Source: Allobosea robiniae (lineage in GTDB: Bacteria; Pseudomonadota; Alphaproteobacteria; Rhizobiales; Beijerinckiaceae). From it: a DNA stretch of 64,000 bases. This document shows positions 34,875-42,726 of this stretch, one piece after another; within the stretch, counting starts at the first letter, position 1, and every line of letters starts with the position of its first letter. The notes under the pieces are model-generated. The model searched no databases. It worked only from the letters and a program-made list of their open reading frames with translations, and was not told the origin of the DNA. The stretch covers positions 240,557 to 304,556 of the forward strand of contig NZ_FNBZ01000008.1 in NCBI RefSeq assembly GCF_900102525.1, given 5' to 3'. The position numbers were made by a program, and so were the translations under genes.

Positions 34875-35248
34875 GGCCGCTCCCGCCGGGCTCCGTCCCC
34901 GTCATTCGAGCCGAAGCGTCGTCCCGGCGCCTCATTCATTTGAAGGAGCGCCACGCCTGACATTGAGCCTCCAGCGCAGGTCCAACAAGGCCGCCGATAC
35001 GCTGGCAATTAAGTCACACCGGCGCGATTATACATGAAGAATCGCTACGACTGACGCTGCTAACGCGAAGCAGATACTGATGAATCGGGCCCTCGCCTCA
35101 CGTCCGAACCGTGTTTTTTCCGTGTCGATTTGATGTTGCTTGATCCCCCGGCTTTCTGGGAATCTCCATCATATGGCGGACGCCTGCTCGAATCGTGGGC
35201 GTCAGACAGGTCCAGCGAGTCGTTCTTCTCGCGCGCAGGGGAAGCAGC
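34875..35248. other. Intergenic region between divergent methyltransferase and caspase-OMP genes
   Basis: 374 bp, AT-richer than its surroundings around 35000-35170. It must hold both divergent promoters, but I find no convincing -35/-10 pair, operator or small ORF with a ribosome site. The last bases hold a GGGGAAG ribosome site for the caspase gene. Confidence 0.6.
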
Positions 35249-37402
35249 ATGCGGATTCAAGCCCGGGCCTATGCGTATCTCGTCATCGCCCTCGCGGCGG
35301 TCTTCGTCACGTTCAGCCTCGGCGCCACACCCGCCTTTGCCCAGAAGCGCTTCGCCTTCGTCGTTGGCAATGGCGGCTATGCCAATGTCACCAAGCTGCC
35401 CAACGCGCTGAACGACGCCAACGCCACGCGCAGCATGCTGCAGGAAGCGGGCTTCGACATCACGCCGGCGCTCGATCTCTCGCTCGCCGGTCTGCGCAGC
35501 GCGCTCGACGTCTTCGTCGACAAGGTGCGCCGCGGCGGTCCCGATGCGACGGCGCTGGTCTATTATGCCGGCCATGCCGTGCAGCTCGACGGCGCCAACT
35601 ACATCCTGCCGACCGATATCCGCCCGCAGATCGGCACCAATATCGCTGAGCAATCCCTGTCGCTGAGCGACATCCTGCGCCGCCTCGACGGGGCTGGCGC
35701 CAAGTCCAAGATCGCGATTCTCGACGCCTGTCGCGACAACCCCTTTGCCGGCCGTCAGGTCGCCCGCGGCCTTGCCCTGCAGATCGTCGACGGCGCCAAT
35801 GAAGGCATCAGCAACGAAGCCGGCCTCGCCCGCATCGATTCCGGCAGCGGCACCTTCGTCGCCTTCGCGACCTCTCCGGGCTCCACCGCCGCGGACGGCA
35901 CCGGTGCCAACAGCCCCTTCACCACCGCCTTCCTGCGCGAGGCCCGCGAGCCGGGTCTGGCCGTTGAGCAGATCTTCCGGCGCATCCGTCTCGCCGTCTA
36001 CGATTCCACCAACGGCACCCAGATCCCCTGGGACACGTCTTCGCTGATCACGGAGTTCAGCTTCTTCCAGCGCCCGGCCGGCGCCCCTGCGGCGCAAGCA
36101 GCCACGGCCGGCAACGTACCCCTGGCGGCACGCCCGACGCTGGCCTCGCTGCGCGGCATGTCCCCGGCCGACGCCGCCCGCACCGCGATCGCCTGGGACC
36201 GCAGCGACATCTACGGCAACGCGCTGGCGATCAATCCCGAAGATCAGAACGCACTGCGGCTGAATCGCATCCTCGCCCAGCGGACGGATGAGCGAGCCTG
36301 GGCCGAGGCCGTGCTCGCCGGCGATGCCGAATCCTTCAGGCTCTACGCCCGGCTCTACCCGGTGTCGGACCACACGGCTGCCGCCCTGCGGCTGGCGGCG
36401 ACTGCGCCGAGCCGCAACCGCGTCCAGGTCGCACAGACCTGCCCGGTCTGCCCGGCCGTCCAGCAGCCCCGCTCGCGCCGTGCCGATTATACGCCGCGCG
36501 GCGTCTCCCCCGCGCGGACGGGAATGCCGCGCCAGGCCCCCGTCACCCCGCCACCGCCTCCGATGGCGCCACAGGCGATGGCGCCCGACCTGCCCGCCCT
36601 GTTTCCGGAACGCCCACGCTGGACCGGCTTCTATGTCGGCGGCTCGCTCGGCGGCGGCCGGCAGAGTGACCGTACGACCGTAGCTGGCCCCTTCGGCAGC
36701 CCAACCTTCACGCCGACGACCACGACGACGACGAGCACCACCACGACCACCAACTCGACGCCTTTCCCAACGACAACGACCGTCGTGACAACCGCGACCG
36801 TGGCCGGCACCTCGGTCCTCGCCGCCAGCGCGATCAATGCCGCGGCCGTGCCGCGCAGCCTGTCGCCCGACGGCAGCGGCATGGTCGGCGGCGCGCAGTT
36901 CGGCTTCAACTATCAGATCGGCGCAGTCGTCATCGGCGCCGAAACCGACCTGTCCGCGACGCGGCTCGGCGGCAGCCAGACGATTTCCGCCAATCCCGGC
37001 GGGACCCGCTTCACCACGCGCGCCGAGAACGAGGTCTCGATGCTGGGAACGGTCCGCGCCCGCGCCGGCTTCGTGCTCGGCGATTTCATGATCTATGGCA
37101 GCGGTGGCTATGCCTACGGCCTCGTCGACCAGAAGGGCTCGATCACGCCCGACAATCCGGCGACGACCTCCGGCGCCACGGCCTCCCGTTCCGGTATCGC
37201 CAGCGGCTGGGCGCTCGGCGGCGGCATCGAATATGCGATCATGCCGGGCATGACGCTCCGGCTCGACTACACGCATTACGATCTCGGCAACCAGAAGCTG
37301 ACCTTGCAGGATTATACCGGGCTCGCCCCCACCCAGTATGCGACCATGCGTGCGCGTACCGCAGGCGATATCGTCAAGGCCGGCTTCAACTTCGGCTTCT
37401 GA
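35249..37402 (+). CDS. Exported caspase-family protease fused to an outer-membrane beta-barrel
   Basis: The start at 35249 (MRIQARAYAY, GGGGAAG ribosome site) gives 717 aa; an upstream in-frame extension is less likely. A signal peptide (cleavage near AFA-Q, 31-32) is followed by a caspase p20-like domain (33-265). Its catalytic dyad is visible: His109 in YYAGHAVQ and Cys161 in LDACRDNPF. A helical spacer with a CPVCP pair and a Pro-rich stretch (to ~455) leads to a C-terminal eight-strand-type barrel (about 457-717). The barrel opens WTGFYVGGSLGGG, resembles Omp25/Omp31 family porins, and ends in Phe as outer-membrane proteins do. A Thr-rich tract interrupts the first barrel loop. This would display or tether a caspase at the outer membrane, an unusual layout. 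Confidence 0.88.
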   Translation: MRIQARAYAYLVIALAAVFVTFSLGATPAFAQKRFAFVVGNGGYANVTKLPNALNDANATRSMLQEAGFDITPALDLSLAGLRSALDVFVDKVRRGGPDATALVYYAGHAVQLDGANYILPTDIRPQIGTNIAEQSLSLSDILRRLDGAGAKSKIAILDACRDNPFAGRQVARGLALQIVDGANEGISNEAGLARIDSGSGTFVAFATSPGSTAADGTGANSPFTTAFLREAREPGLAVEQIFRRIRLAVYDSTNGTQIPWDTSSLITEFSFFQRPAGAPAAQAATAGNVPLAARPTLASLRGMSPADAARTAIAWDRSDIYGNALAINPEDQNALRLNRILAQRTDERAWAEAVLAGDAESFRLYARLYPVSDHTAAALRLAATAPSRNRVQVAQTCPVCPAVQQPRSRRADYTPRGVSPARTGMPRQAPVTPPPPPMAPQAMAPDLPALFPERPRWTGFYVGGSLGGGRQSDRTTVAGPFGSPTFTPTTTTTTSTTTTTNSTPFPTTTTVVTTATVAGTSVLAASAINAAAVPRSLSPDGSGMVGGAQFGFNYQIGAVVIGAETDLSATRLGGSQTISANPGGTRFTTRAENEVSMLGTVRARAGFVLGDFMIYGSGGYAYGLVDQKGSITPDNPATTSGATASRSGIASGWALGGGIEYAIMPGMTLRLDYTHYDLGNQKLTLQDYTGLAPTQYATMRARTAGDIVKAGFNFGF
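36712..36800 (+). repeat. Threonine-codon (ACN) repeat tract in barrel loop
   Basis: Runs of ACC/ACG codons encode TTTTTTSTTTTTNS and a second TTTT stretch inside the caspase-barrel gene. Trinucleotide repeats change length without shifting frame, so this loop could vary among strains. Confidence 0.7.
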
Positions 37403-37425
37403 CGCCGACAACGACGCCGCGCCCC

Positions 37426-37454
37426 TTGACACCGACGGGTCCGATGGGGAATTT
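37426..37454 (+). promoter_or_regulatory. Putative promoter of tRNA-Gly
   Basis: TTGACA at 37426-37431 is a consensus -35. A GAATTT-like -10 lies 17 bp later, about 11 bp before the tRNA 5' end. The -10 match is weak. Confidence 0.45.
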
Positions 37455-37464
37455 GGCGCCCGAT

Positions 37465-37538
37465 GCGGGTGTAGCTCAATGGTAGAGCAGCAGCCTTCCA
37501 AGCTGAATACCCGGGTTCGATTCCCGGTACCCGCTCCA
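37465..37538 (+). tRNA. tRNA-Gly (anticodon TCC)
   Basis: 74 nt including an encoded CCA. Acceptor stem GCGGGTG pairs with TACCCGC; D arm GCTC/GAGC; anticodon loop CTTCCAA gives anticodon TCC reading GGA/GGG; T arm CCGGG-TTCGATT-CCCGG. The first anticodon-stem pair is a G-A mismatch, as I recall for other alphaproteobacterial copies. No duplicated 3' end or integrase is seen nearby, so there is no sign that it serves as an attachment site here. Confidence 0.97.
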
Positions 37539-37587
37539 TTCCCCTGCCATCCTGAATATCCGGGATCATTCCCGTCGGCATCGCACC

Positions 37588-37613
37588 CGCCGGCCGGGCC
37601 GCTCAGGCCGGCG
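37588..37613. terminator. GC-rich hairpin between tRNA-Gly and the GGDEF-EAL gene
   Basis: CGCCGGCC (37588-37595) pairs with GGCCGGCG (37606-37613), 10-nt loop, in the convergent gap. There is no T-run, so termination is only suggested by position. Confidence 0.3.
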
Positions 37614-37644
37614 AGGAAGCTCCCATAGCGCCGCCTCAAGCGGA

Positions 37645-40362
37645 CTACGGCGTATCGGAGGTGTCGCGTGCGCGGCTGCCCTGGTTGCGGTTGCGCGGCG
37701 AGCGCCTGAACAGGGTCGTATGAACGGCTTTCAGGATCGGCTGCGGTTTCCCCAGCAGATACCCTTGCGCTTCCGTGCAGCCCGCCCGGTCGACCGCATC
37801 GAGCTGATCTTGCGTCTCGATGCCCTCTGCCGTGGTGGTCATGCCGAGTTCGGCCGCCAGCGCCGCGACGGCCGCGACGATGGCCGCGCTGTCGGAATGG
37901 GCGGTCATGTCGCGCACGAAGGAACGGTCGATCTTCACCTTGTCCAGTGGGAAGAGCCGCAGGTGGCTCAGGCTCGAATAGCCCGTGCCGAAATCGTCGA
38001 GCACGATTCGGACGCCGAGTTCCTTGAGACTCCTCAGCGTTCCGAGGTTGCGATTGTCATTGGCGAGCAGCGCAGTCTCGGTGATCTCGAGTTCGAGCCG
38101 CCTCGGGTCGAGCCCCGTCTCGGCGAGGATATCGCGGACGGTCGCCACCGCATCGCCGAAGATCAATTGCACCGGCGACAGGTTGACGGCGATGCGAAGA
38201 TCGCCCGGCAACTGGACCGCGTCCATGCAGGCCTGGCGAAGGACCCATTCTCCGAGATCGACGATCAGTCGCGTCTCCTCCGCCAGCGGCACGAACTCCG
38301 CCGGCCCGACCAGTCCCCGTTCCGGGTGGTGCCAGCGCAGCAACGCCTCGAAGCCGCAGAGCTTGCTGGATTTCAGATCGAAGATCGGCTGGTAGGACAG
38401 CTCGAACTGCCGCTCCTCGACAGCCTGGCGCAGATCCATTTCCAGGGCGAGACGGGCGCGCAACTGCTCGTCCATTTCCGCCGTGAACACGCAGCAGACC
38501 CCGCGTCCCCGGGCCTTGGCCTGGTAAAGCGCGAGGTCGGCCTGTTTCAGGAGCAGATCCGCATCGAACCCCGAGCTCTCGGCAATGGCGATGCCGACGC
38601 TCGCCGAGATGGAAATCGTCCGATCCTTGAGGACATAAGGCTCGCTGAGAACCTCGATGATGCGGGTCGCGAGCGCCACGGCCTGCTGCGGTTGCCCCGG
38701 ATCGAGGCTGAGAACCGCGAACTCGTCTCCACCCAGGCGCGCGACGCATTCGGTATCCCGTACGCAGGTCTTCAGGCGCTCCGCGACCGAGAGGAGCAGC
38801 AGGTCGCCGACGGGATGCCCGAGCGTATCGTTGACGTCCTTGAAGCGATCGAGGTCGAGGAACAGCAGGGCCGCCACCGCGGAACCGCCCTCCTTCCGCA
38901 GCAGCGACTTCGTGATCTGGCTGCGGAAGGCGAAGCGGTTCTGCAGGCTCGTCAGGTCGTCATGATGGGCCAGGAAGCGGATGCGATGTTCCTGCTCGAC
39001 GAGAGCCGCGTTCTGCTGCCGCGCCTCTTCGGCCGCCTCGTTGGCCCGCGTGTTGGCGGCAGCCAGCTCCGCGAGCGCCCCCCTGAGTGCCGTGATATCG
39101 GTGCGGATGCCGACCGTCCCGCCATTCCTCATCCGCCTTTCCGTGATGAGCAGCCAGCGCCCGTCCGGCAGCAGGCGCTCGATCGAGCCACTGCCCTGGC
39201 GATGCCAGGTCGCGACATCCCTGACGAATTCCTCGATCTCGCCGGTCGCCTGGGGATATTGGCCGAGCTCGACCCCTTTGCGGATGATATCCTCGAAATG
39301 CGCACCGGCGGTCATGAAGGGCGCGCTCAGCGCATAGAGGTCGCGATAGCGCTGGTTGCACGTCACCAGCCGGTCGCCCTCGTCCCACATCACGAAGCCG
39401 TCGGACATGGCCTCGATCGCGTTGTCGAGGAGGACTGCCGCCCGCCCGCGCTCGGCATCCGCCCGTTCGCGCTGGTGGATGGCCAGCAGGATCGCTCCGG
39501 CAAAGGCCGACAGAAGCAGCGCCCCGATGACGGCCGCCGTGATCGTCCGGTCGCGATCCTGGCGCCAATCCGCGAGAGCCTCGGTGCTCTTCACGCTCAA
39601 GACGAGCCGGATATCGCCATAGAGCGAGCCTCTGACCACGTTCAGGGTCGCGGTTTCGCTGCCCCTCTCGCCGATCAGGAAAGCCTTGCCCTTCGCCAAT
39701 CGCGTGGGCAAGGCGGGAACGCGGGGCTTGCCGATCAGCAATTCGTCATGCGGCAGCATCGCGACGATCTGGCCGTCGGCGCGTTCGAGCGAAATCCGCG
39801 TGTCGGAGCCGACACCGGCCTCCGCCAGGAGTTTCATCATCGTGTGCAGGGGCACCTCGGCAACCGGGACGACGCCGTGCCACGCGGGAATCCGGCGTGC
39901 GACGTAAAGCGACCAGTCCCCGGTGACGGCGTTTCGAATCGGGCCAATCAGATTCGTCGGCGCGCGCGAGACCATGGCGACATCCAGCGGCAGGCTATGG
40001 CGTGCGCCGCTCGACCTGGCGGAAGCAATGATGCTGCCATCGGGCCCGACGAGCAGCAGGTCGCGAAACGCCATCGTCTGGAAATTGAGGCCCCGAAGCA
40101 GGCGGCTGGCGGGCTCCCTTTGGCCGGGGCCGATCTGAGCGACATCGAACAGGGTTGCAAAGCTCGCCAGCGCGCCATCGACCTGCAGGAGTTGCCGGTC
40201 GAGCGCATTCTCGGCGGCAACGGCCTGGCCTTCCAGCGATTGCTCGGCAGCCCGCCAGGCGGTCACCTCCCTCTGGCGAACCAGATTGGAGGCGCCGATC
40301 GCAGCCACCGTCAGGATGACGGCCGCCCCCGCTACCACCATGAGTTTAAGGCGCTTGATCAT
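37645..40362 (-). CDS. Membrane-bound PAS-GGDEF-EAL cyclic-di-GMP enzyme
   Basis: 905 aa from ATG 40362 (MIKRLKLMVV); an open upstream extension overlaps dctP and is rejected. Two membrane helices (about 8-28 and 275-300) bracket a ~245-residue periplasmic sensor of Cache/CHASE type. Then come a PAS domain (about 320-455; DNAIEAMSDGFVMWDEGDRLVTCN), GGDEF (RLGGDEF near 544; intact active site, but the inhibitory I-site position reads RDTE rather than RxxD) and EAL (EALLRW near 670, NLSPVQL, ELEITETALL, DDFGTGYSSL; catalytic residues intact). Both synthase and phosphodiesterase activity are possible. It starts 25 bp after the dctP-like gene, so the binding protein may feed its periplasmic sensor. 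Confidence 0.93.
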   Translation of the reverse strand: MIKRLKLMVVAGAAVILTVAAIGASNLVRQREVTAWRAAEQSLEGQAVAAENALDRQLLQVDGALASFATLFDVAQIGPGQREPASRLLRGLNFQTMAFRDLLLVGPDGSIIASARSSGARHSLPLDVAMVSRAPTNLIGPIRNAVTGDWSLYVARRIPAWHGVVPVAEVPLHTMMKLLAEAGVGSDTRISLERADGQIVAMLPHDELLIGKPRVPALPTRLAKGKAFLIGERGSETATLNVVRGSLYGDIRLVLSVKSTEALADWRQDRDRTITAAVIGALLLSAFAGAILLAIHQRERADAERGRAAVLLDNAIEAMSDGFVMWDEGDRLVTCNQRYRDLYALSAPFMTAGAHFEDIIRKGVELGQYPQATGEIEEFVRDVATWHRQGSGSIERLLPDGRWLLITERRMRNGGTVGIRTDITALRGALAELAAANTRANEAAEEARQQNAALVEQEHRIRFLAHHDDLTSLQNRFAFRSQITKSLLRKEGGSAVAALLFLDLDRFKDVNDTLGHPVGDLLLLSVAERLKTCVRDTECVARLGGDEFAVLSLDPGQPQQAVALATRIIEVLSEPYVLKDRTISISASVGIAIAESSGFDADLLLKQADLALYQAKARGRGVCCVFTAEMDEQLRARLALEMDLRQAVEERQFELSYQPIFDLKSSKLCGFEALLRWHHPERGLVGPAEFVPLAEETRLIVDLGEWVLRQACMDAVQLPGDLRIAVNLSPVQLIFGDAVATVRDILAETGLDPRRLELEITETALLANDNRNLGTLRSLKELGVRIVLDDFGTGYSSLSHLRLFPLDKVKIDRSFVRDMTAHSDSAAIVAAVAALAAELGMTTTAEGIETQDQLDAVDRAGCTEAQGYLLGKPQPILKAVHTTLFRRSPRNRNQGSRARDTSDTP

Positions 40363-40387
40363 TGGTCCTCGTCGAGGGGCGGCGAGT

Positions 40388-41488
40388 TCACGGCGTCCGA
40401 GGCTCGATGGCGTGAAGCGGCTTGAGATAGGTGTTCCAGGCCACGACGCAGTCCTCCCCGCAACGCTCGAACCAGCGCGGCAGGACGACCTCGGCAAGGA
40501 GGCGCCGGCGCGTCGCGTCCGCTGGCAGGGCCGGCACGACGGTCATCGGCCGCCCGGGCTTGCCGGAGCAGATTTCCGTCCCGGCATTGCAGGCGAGGCC
40601 GCGTTGCGTATCGGCTTCCGCCTGGGACCAGATCCGCTGCTCGAGCTGCCCCACGCCTTGCCGGATGGTGTCGCGCGCATCCGCGGGCAGACCATCGAAA
40701 TAAGTTGCGTTCGCGCCGAAGATCGAGACGCCCCAATTGAGCGCGAGGGCGTGCACCGCCACGGCGACGCGCGGCAGGCCGATCTCGTAGCCGCTCAACG
40801 TGCCGGTGATCGCACAATCGACGACCCCGTCGCGCAGAGCCGCCACGATTTCGGCAAAGGGCAGGATCACCGGCACGGCGCCCATCGACGCCATCAGCTC
40901 GGATTGCCCGACGGAGGAAGTCCGCACCTTCCGCCCGGCGAGATCGTCGAGCCCCTTGAAGGACCGGGTGCAGAACAGGACCTGCGCCGGATAGGCATAG
41001 ATGCCGAGGAGCTCGATCTCGTAGCGCTCACGCAGCAGGCTGCGCAGATGCTCCCGGAACGCAGCGACGGTCCGGCGCAGCGTCGCGACATCGGGGTTCA
41101 ACAGGGGCAGGTCGACGGCACTCAGCTCCGGCTCGTCGCCCGCGACGGCACTCAGCTGGGCCGTGCCGAACGAGACCACACCGAGCCGCAGGAGCTGGAG
41201 CATCTCCTGATTGCGCAAGCTCCCCGCATCGAGCGGCCGGATCGTCGCGGTGATGCGCCCCTTCGACAGCGCATTGATCTCCGATTGCCAGAAGGGTTGC
41301 TCGATCTTGGTGTATTGGGTGATGCCGGCGAGCCCGCCGATGATCTGCAGTTTGACCGGCTCCTCGGGGCGTGTCTGGGCCAGGGCCGCGCAACCTGCGA
41401 AGGCGAGCGCCGCGGCAACAACTGCAATCATAGGCTGCACGCGCCGGAGCGGGCGGCGGGTGATGGCGTTGTCGCGGGCCTTGGCCAT
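40388..41488 (-). CDS. TRAP-type periplasmic solute-binding protein (DctP family)
   Basis: 366 aa with an exported N-terminus (basic MAKARDNAITRRPLRR, hydrophobic core IAVVAAALAFAGCAALAQ; the Cys is in a possible lipobox-like AGC context). DctP-fold features: LQIIGGLAGITQYTKIEQPFWQSEINALSKGRITATIRPLD, FGTAQLSAVAGDEPELSAVDLP, then DDLAGRKVRTSSVGQSELMASMGAVPVILPFAEIVAALRDGVVDCAITGTLSGYEIGL. The conserved ligand-gripping Arg is the R of GRKVRTSS. No TRAP permease is beside it; instead a GGDEF-EAL sensor protein follows, so it may act as a sensory rather than transport binding protein. Confidence 0.9.
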   Translation of the reverse strand: MAKARDNAITRRPLRRVQPMIAVVAAALAFAGCAALAQTRPEEPVKLQIIGGLAGITQYTKIEQPFWQSEINALSKGRITATIRPLDAGSLRNQEMLQLLRLGVVSFGTAQLSAVAGDEPELSAVDLPLLNPDVATLRRTVAAFREHLRSLLRERYEIELLGIYAYPAQVLFCTRSFKGLDDLAGRKVRTSSVGQSELMASMGAVPVILPFAEIVAALRDGVVDCAITGTLSGYEIGLPRVAVAVHALALNWGVSIFGANATYFDGLPADARDTIRQGVGQLEQRIWSQAEADTQRGLACNAGTEICSGKPGRPMTVVPALPADATRRRLLAEVVLPRWFERCGEDCVVAWNTYLKPLHAIEPRTP

Positions 41489-42013
41489 CTCCCCCCCGTG
41501 GTAGCGGTGTCCAATCCGATGATATTCAGCCGTGGCGGTTAACCGCGGTTAAACCGGAAGCCGACGCTTGCGCCGATGGCCCGATCTTTCCACCGCATTC
41601 CGCACGCAAGGCGCGAAGCCCGCCATGTGCGGTTGATCGCGCGGTCGCAGCGCCGTTGTGGCTTCGGCCTTTCGAGCATGGATCTGCAAGGCCGGCCTTG
41701 CCCGTGCGCGGCAAGCTTGTCGAAGCTGATTTTGAATACTCGTTGCCGGTACGGTCGAGACTATATTGCAAACGCGAGATAAAGCCGGAGCGACCTGTAA
41801 CAACGTCCGTGGAAGGTGTCGGCTGTTGCAGCGCAAGCGAAGCTTGCTATGCTCGCTGATCTACTGCTCCCGTCCCAGGTCGTATCGTCAGGCATCGAGG
41901 CTCCCCGTCGCGCGCGTCAGGTGGCAGCGCGCGAAGCAAGGAAGCCTGTCGGTCCGGAGCCGGCGACACACGAAGGTCGGAAGCAGTGTTGGGGAGAGCG
42001 GAAGGGGTGGGGG
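41489..42013. other. Intergenic region upstream of dctP-like gene and small exported-protein gene
   Basis: 525 bp between divergent genes. It contains the 41537-41555 palindrome and an AT-rich patch around 41720-41780. Several open frames exist, but none has a convincing start signal or protein-like composition. Confidence 0.6.
41537..41555. promoter_or_regulatory. Operator-like palindrome upstream of the dctP-like gene
   Basis: TTAACCGCGGTTAA (41539-41552) is a perfect 14-bp palindrome, and flanking GG/ACC extends the dyad. It lies about 50 bp upstream of the dctP start, a normal operator position. No regulator is identified. Confidence 0.4.
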
Positions 42014-42334
42014 ATGGTGCGTCTGGCGACGGTGGCGGCTCTTTGGATTCTGGCCTGCCCGGCAGCAGCAACGAGCGAGGTGCTGCGCCAGGGCGAATTC
42101 CTGCAGGACTACATTACCTGCGAAGCCTGGATGAAGCGCGAAGCCGCGGATGCTGAAATGCACGGCCTGATCGGCCGCTGGGTGATCGACGCCCTGCGCC
42201 ACGGCTCTCCATCGCGATTGTCGCGATATGGGGATGGCGAAGTGCTGGATGCCGTCGAACGCCAATGCCGGGCTCAGCCGACCAAGACTTTGACCGTCGC
42301 GACCTTCCTGGCCGGGCTTCGGCTGCCGGAGTAG
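42014..42334 (+). CDS. Small exported protein with two cysteines
   Basis: The start at ATG 42014 (purine-rich ribosome site just before it) gives 106 aa: a signal peptide (MVRLATVAALWILACPAAATS, cleavage near residue 20) and a short helical mature domain. Two mature Cys (YITCEAWM and VERQCRAQ) could form a disulfide. Size and cysteine pattern are reminiscent of HdeA/HdeB-like periplasmic chaperones, but similarity is too weak to assert. A longer frame to 41816 lacks signals. Followed by a RIME-like element. Monocistronic. Confidence 0.65.
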   Translation: MVRLATVAALWILACPAAATSEVLRQGEFLQDYITCEAWMKREAADAEMHGLIGRWVIDALRHGSPSRLSRYGDGEVLDAVERQCRAQPTKTLTVATFLAGLRLPE

Positions 42335-42340
42335 CGCCGA

Positions 42341-42438
42341 GAGCATCGGCCCAAAAGGTGGAGCGCGGTTTTCGGAGAATGCCGATGCCAAATCAAAAGC
42401 CTGGAGCATCGGACTGAATACGGCATTCAGTCCGATGC
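42341..42438. repeat. RIME-like two-hairpin mosaic element, copy 2
   Basis: Hairpin 1: GCATCGGC (42343-42350) with GCCGATGC (42381-42388). Linker CAAATCAAAAGCCTGGA. Hairpin 2: perfect 14-bp stem 42406-42419 with 42425-42438, five-base loop, then TTT. Same layout as the copies at 17415 and 42628. Being 6 bp after the small exported gene, hairpin 2 may also end its transcript. Confidence 0.75.
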
Positions 42439-42487
42439 TTTGGTTCTTGGCCGGAGCAGCGACGATGTGCAGCTCCGACCGTTGGGA

Positions 42488-42613
42488 TTACTGAAAGAGC
42501 TTCATCGCGTTGACCAGCGTCTGGGCTACGCCGCCCAGCAGCGGAATGCCCGCGATGCTCCAGGCCACGACGAGGCGAAGGGTGCTGGTCGGAGCGCTAT
42601 CGTTACTCTGCAT
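42488..42613 (-). CDS. MFS transporter small subunit (oxalate/formate antiporter-associated)
   Basis: A 41-residue protein starting MQSNDSAPTSTLRLVVAW with an AGGAG ribosome site at good spacing. It has a single hydrophobic helix (LRLVVAWSIAGIPLLGGVAQTLVNA) and a short tail ending in LFQ. This matches, by recall, the small-subunit family of 35-60 residues encoded beside OFA-family MFS transporters, with the W-x-x-x-G-I-P-x-x-x-G-x-x-Q-T pattern. It lies downstream of the OFA transporter (42896-44341) on the same strand, separated by ~280 bp that include a possible 52-codon ORF. It is too short for routine gene callers. Confidence 0.8.
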   Translation of the reverse strand: MQSNDSAPTSTLRLVVAWSIAGIPLLGGVAQTLVNAMKLFQ

Positions 42614-42627
42614 GATGATCTCCTCGG

Positions 42628-42724
42628 AACATTTTCGAGCGAAGCAGACGTTGGCTTCGTAGAATGAAATGCAGCAAGAACAATGGCTTGGATCGTTTTC
42701 CGGATTCAGGATATCCAGAAAACG
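42628..42724. repeat. RIME-like two-hairpin mosaic element, copy 3 (degenerate)
   Basis: Hairpin 1: CATTTTC (42630-42636) with GAAATG (42666-42671), imperfect. Linker CAAGAACAATGGCTTGGA. Hairpin 2: 12-position stem 42694-42705 with 42713-42724, one mismatch. Its 5' half, CATTTTCGAGCGAAG, closely follows copy 1. Confidence 0.65.
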
Positions 42725-42726
42725 CC

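Noticed and set aside
37465..37538. tRNA-Gly as an integration site for an island
   Set aside because: No integrase nearby and no repeat of the tRNA 3' end noticed in the window.
41526..41836. Small open frames upstream of the dctP-like gene
   Set aside because: No ribosome sites, Arg/Pro/Ala-rich shadow composition.
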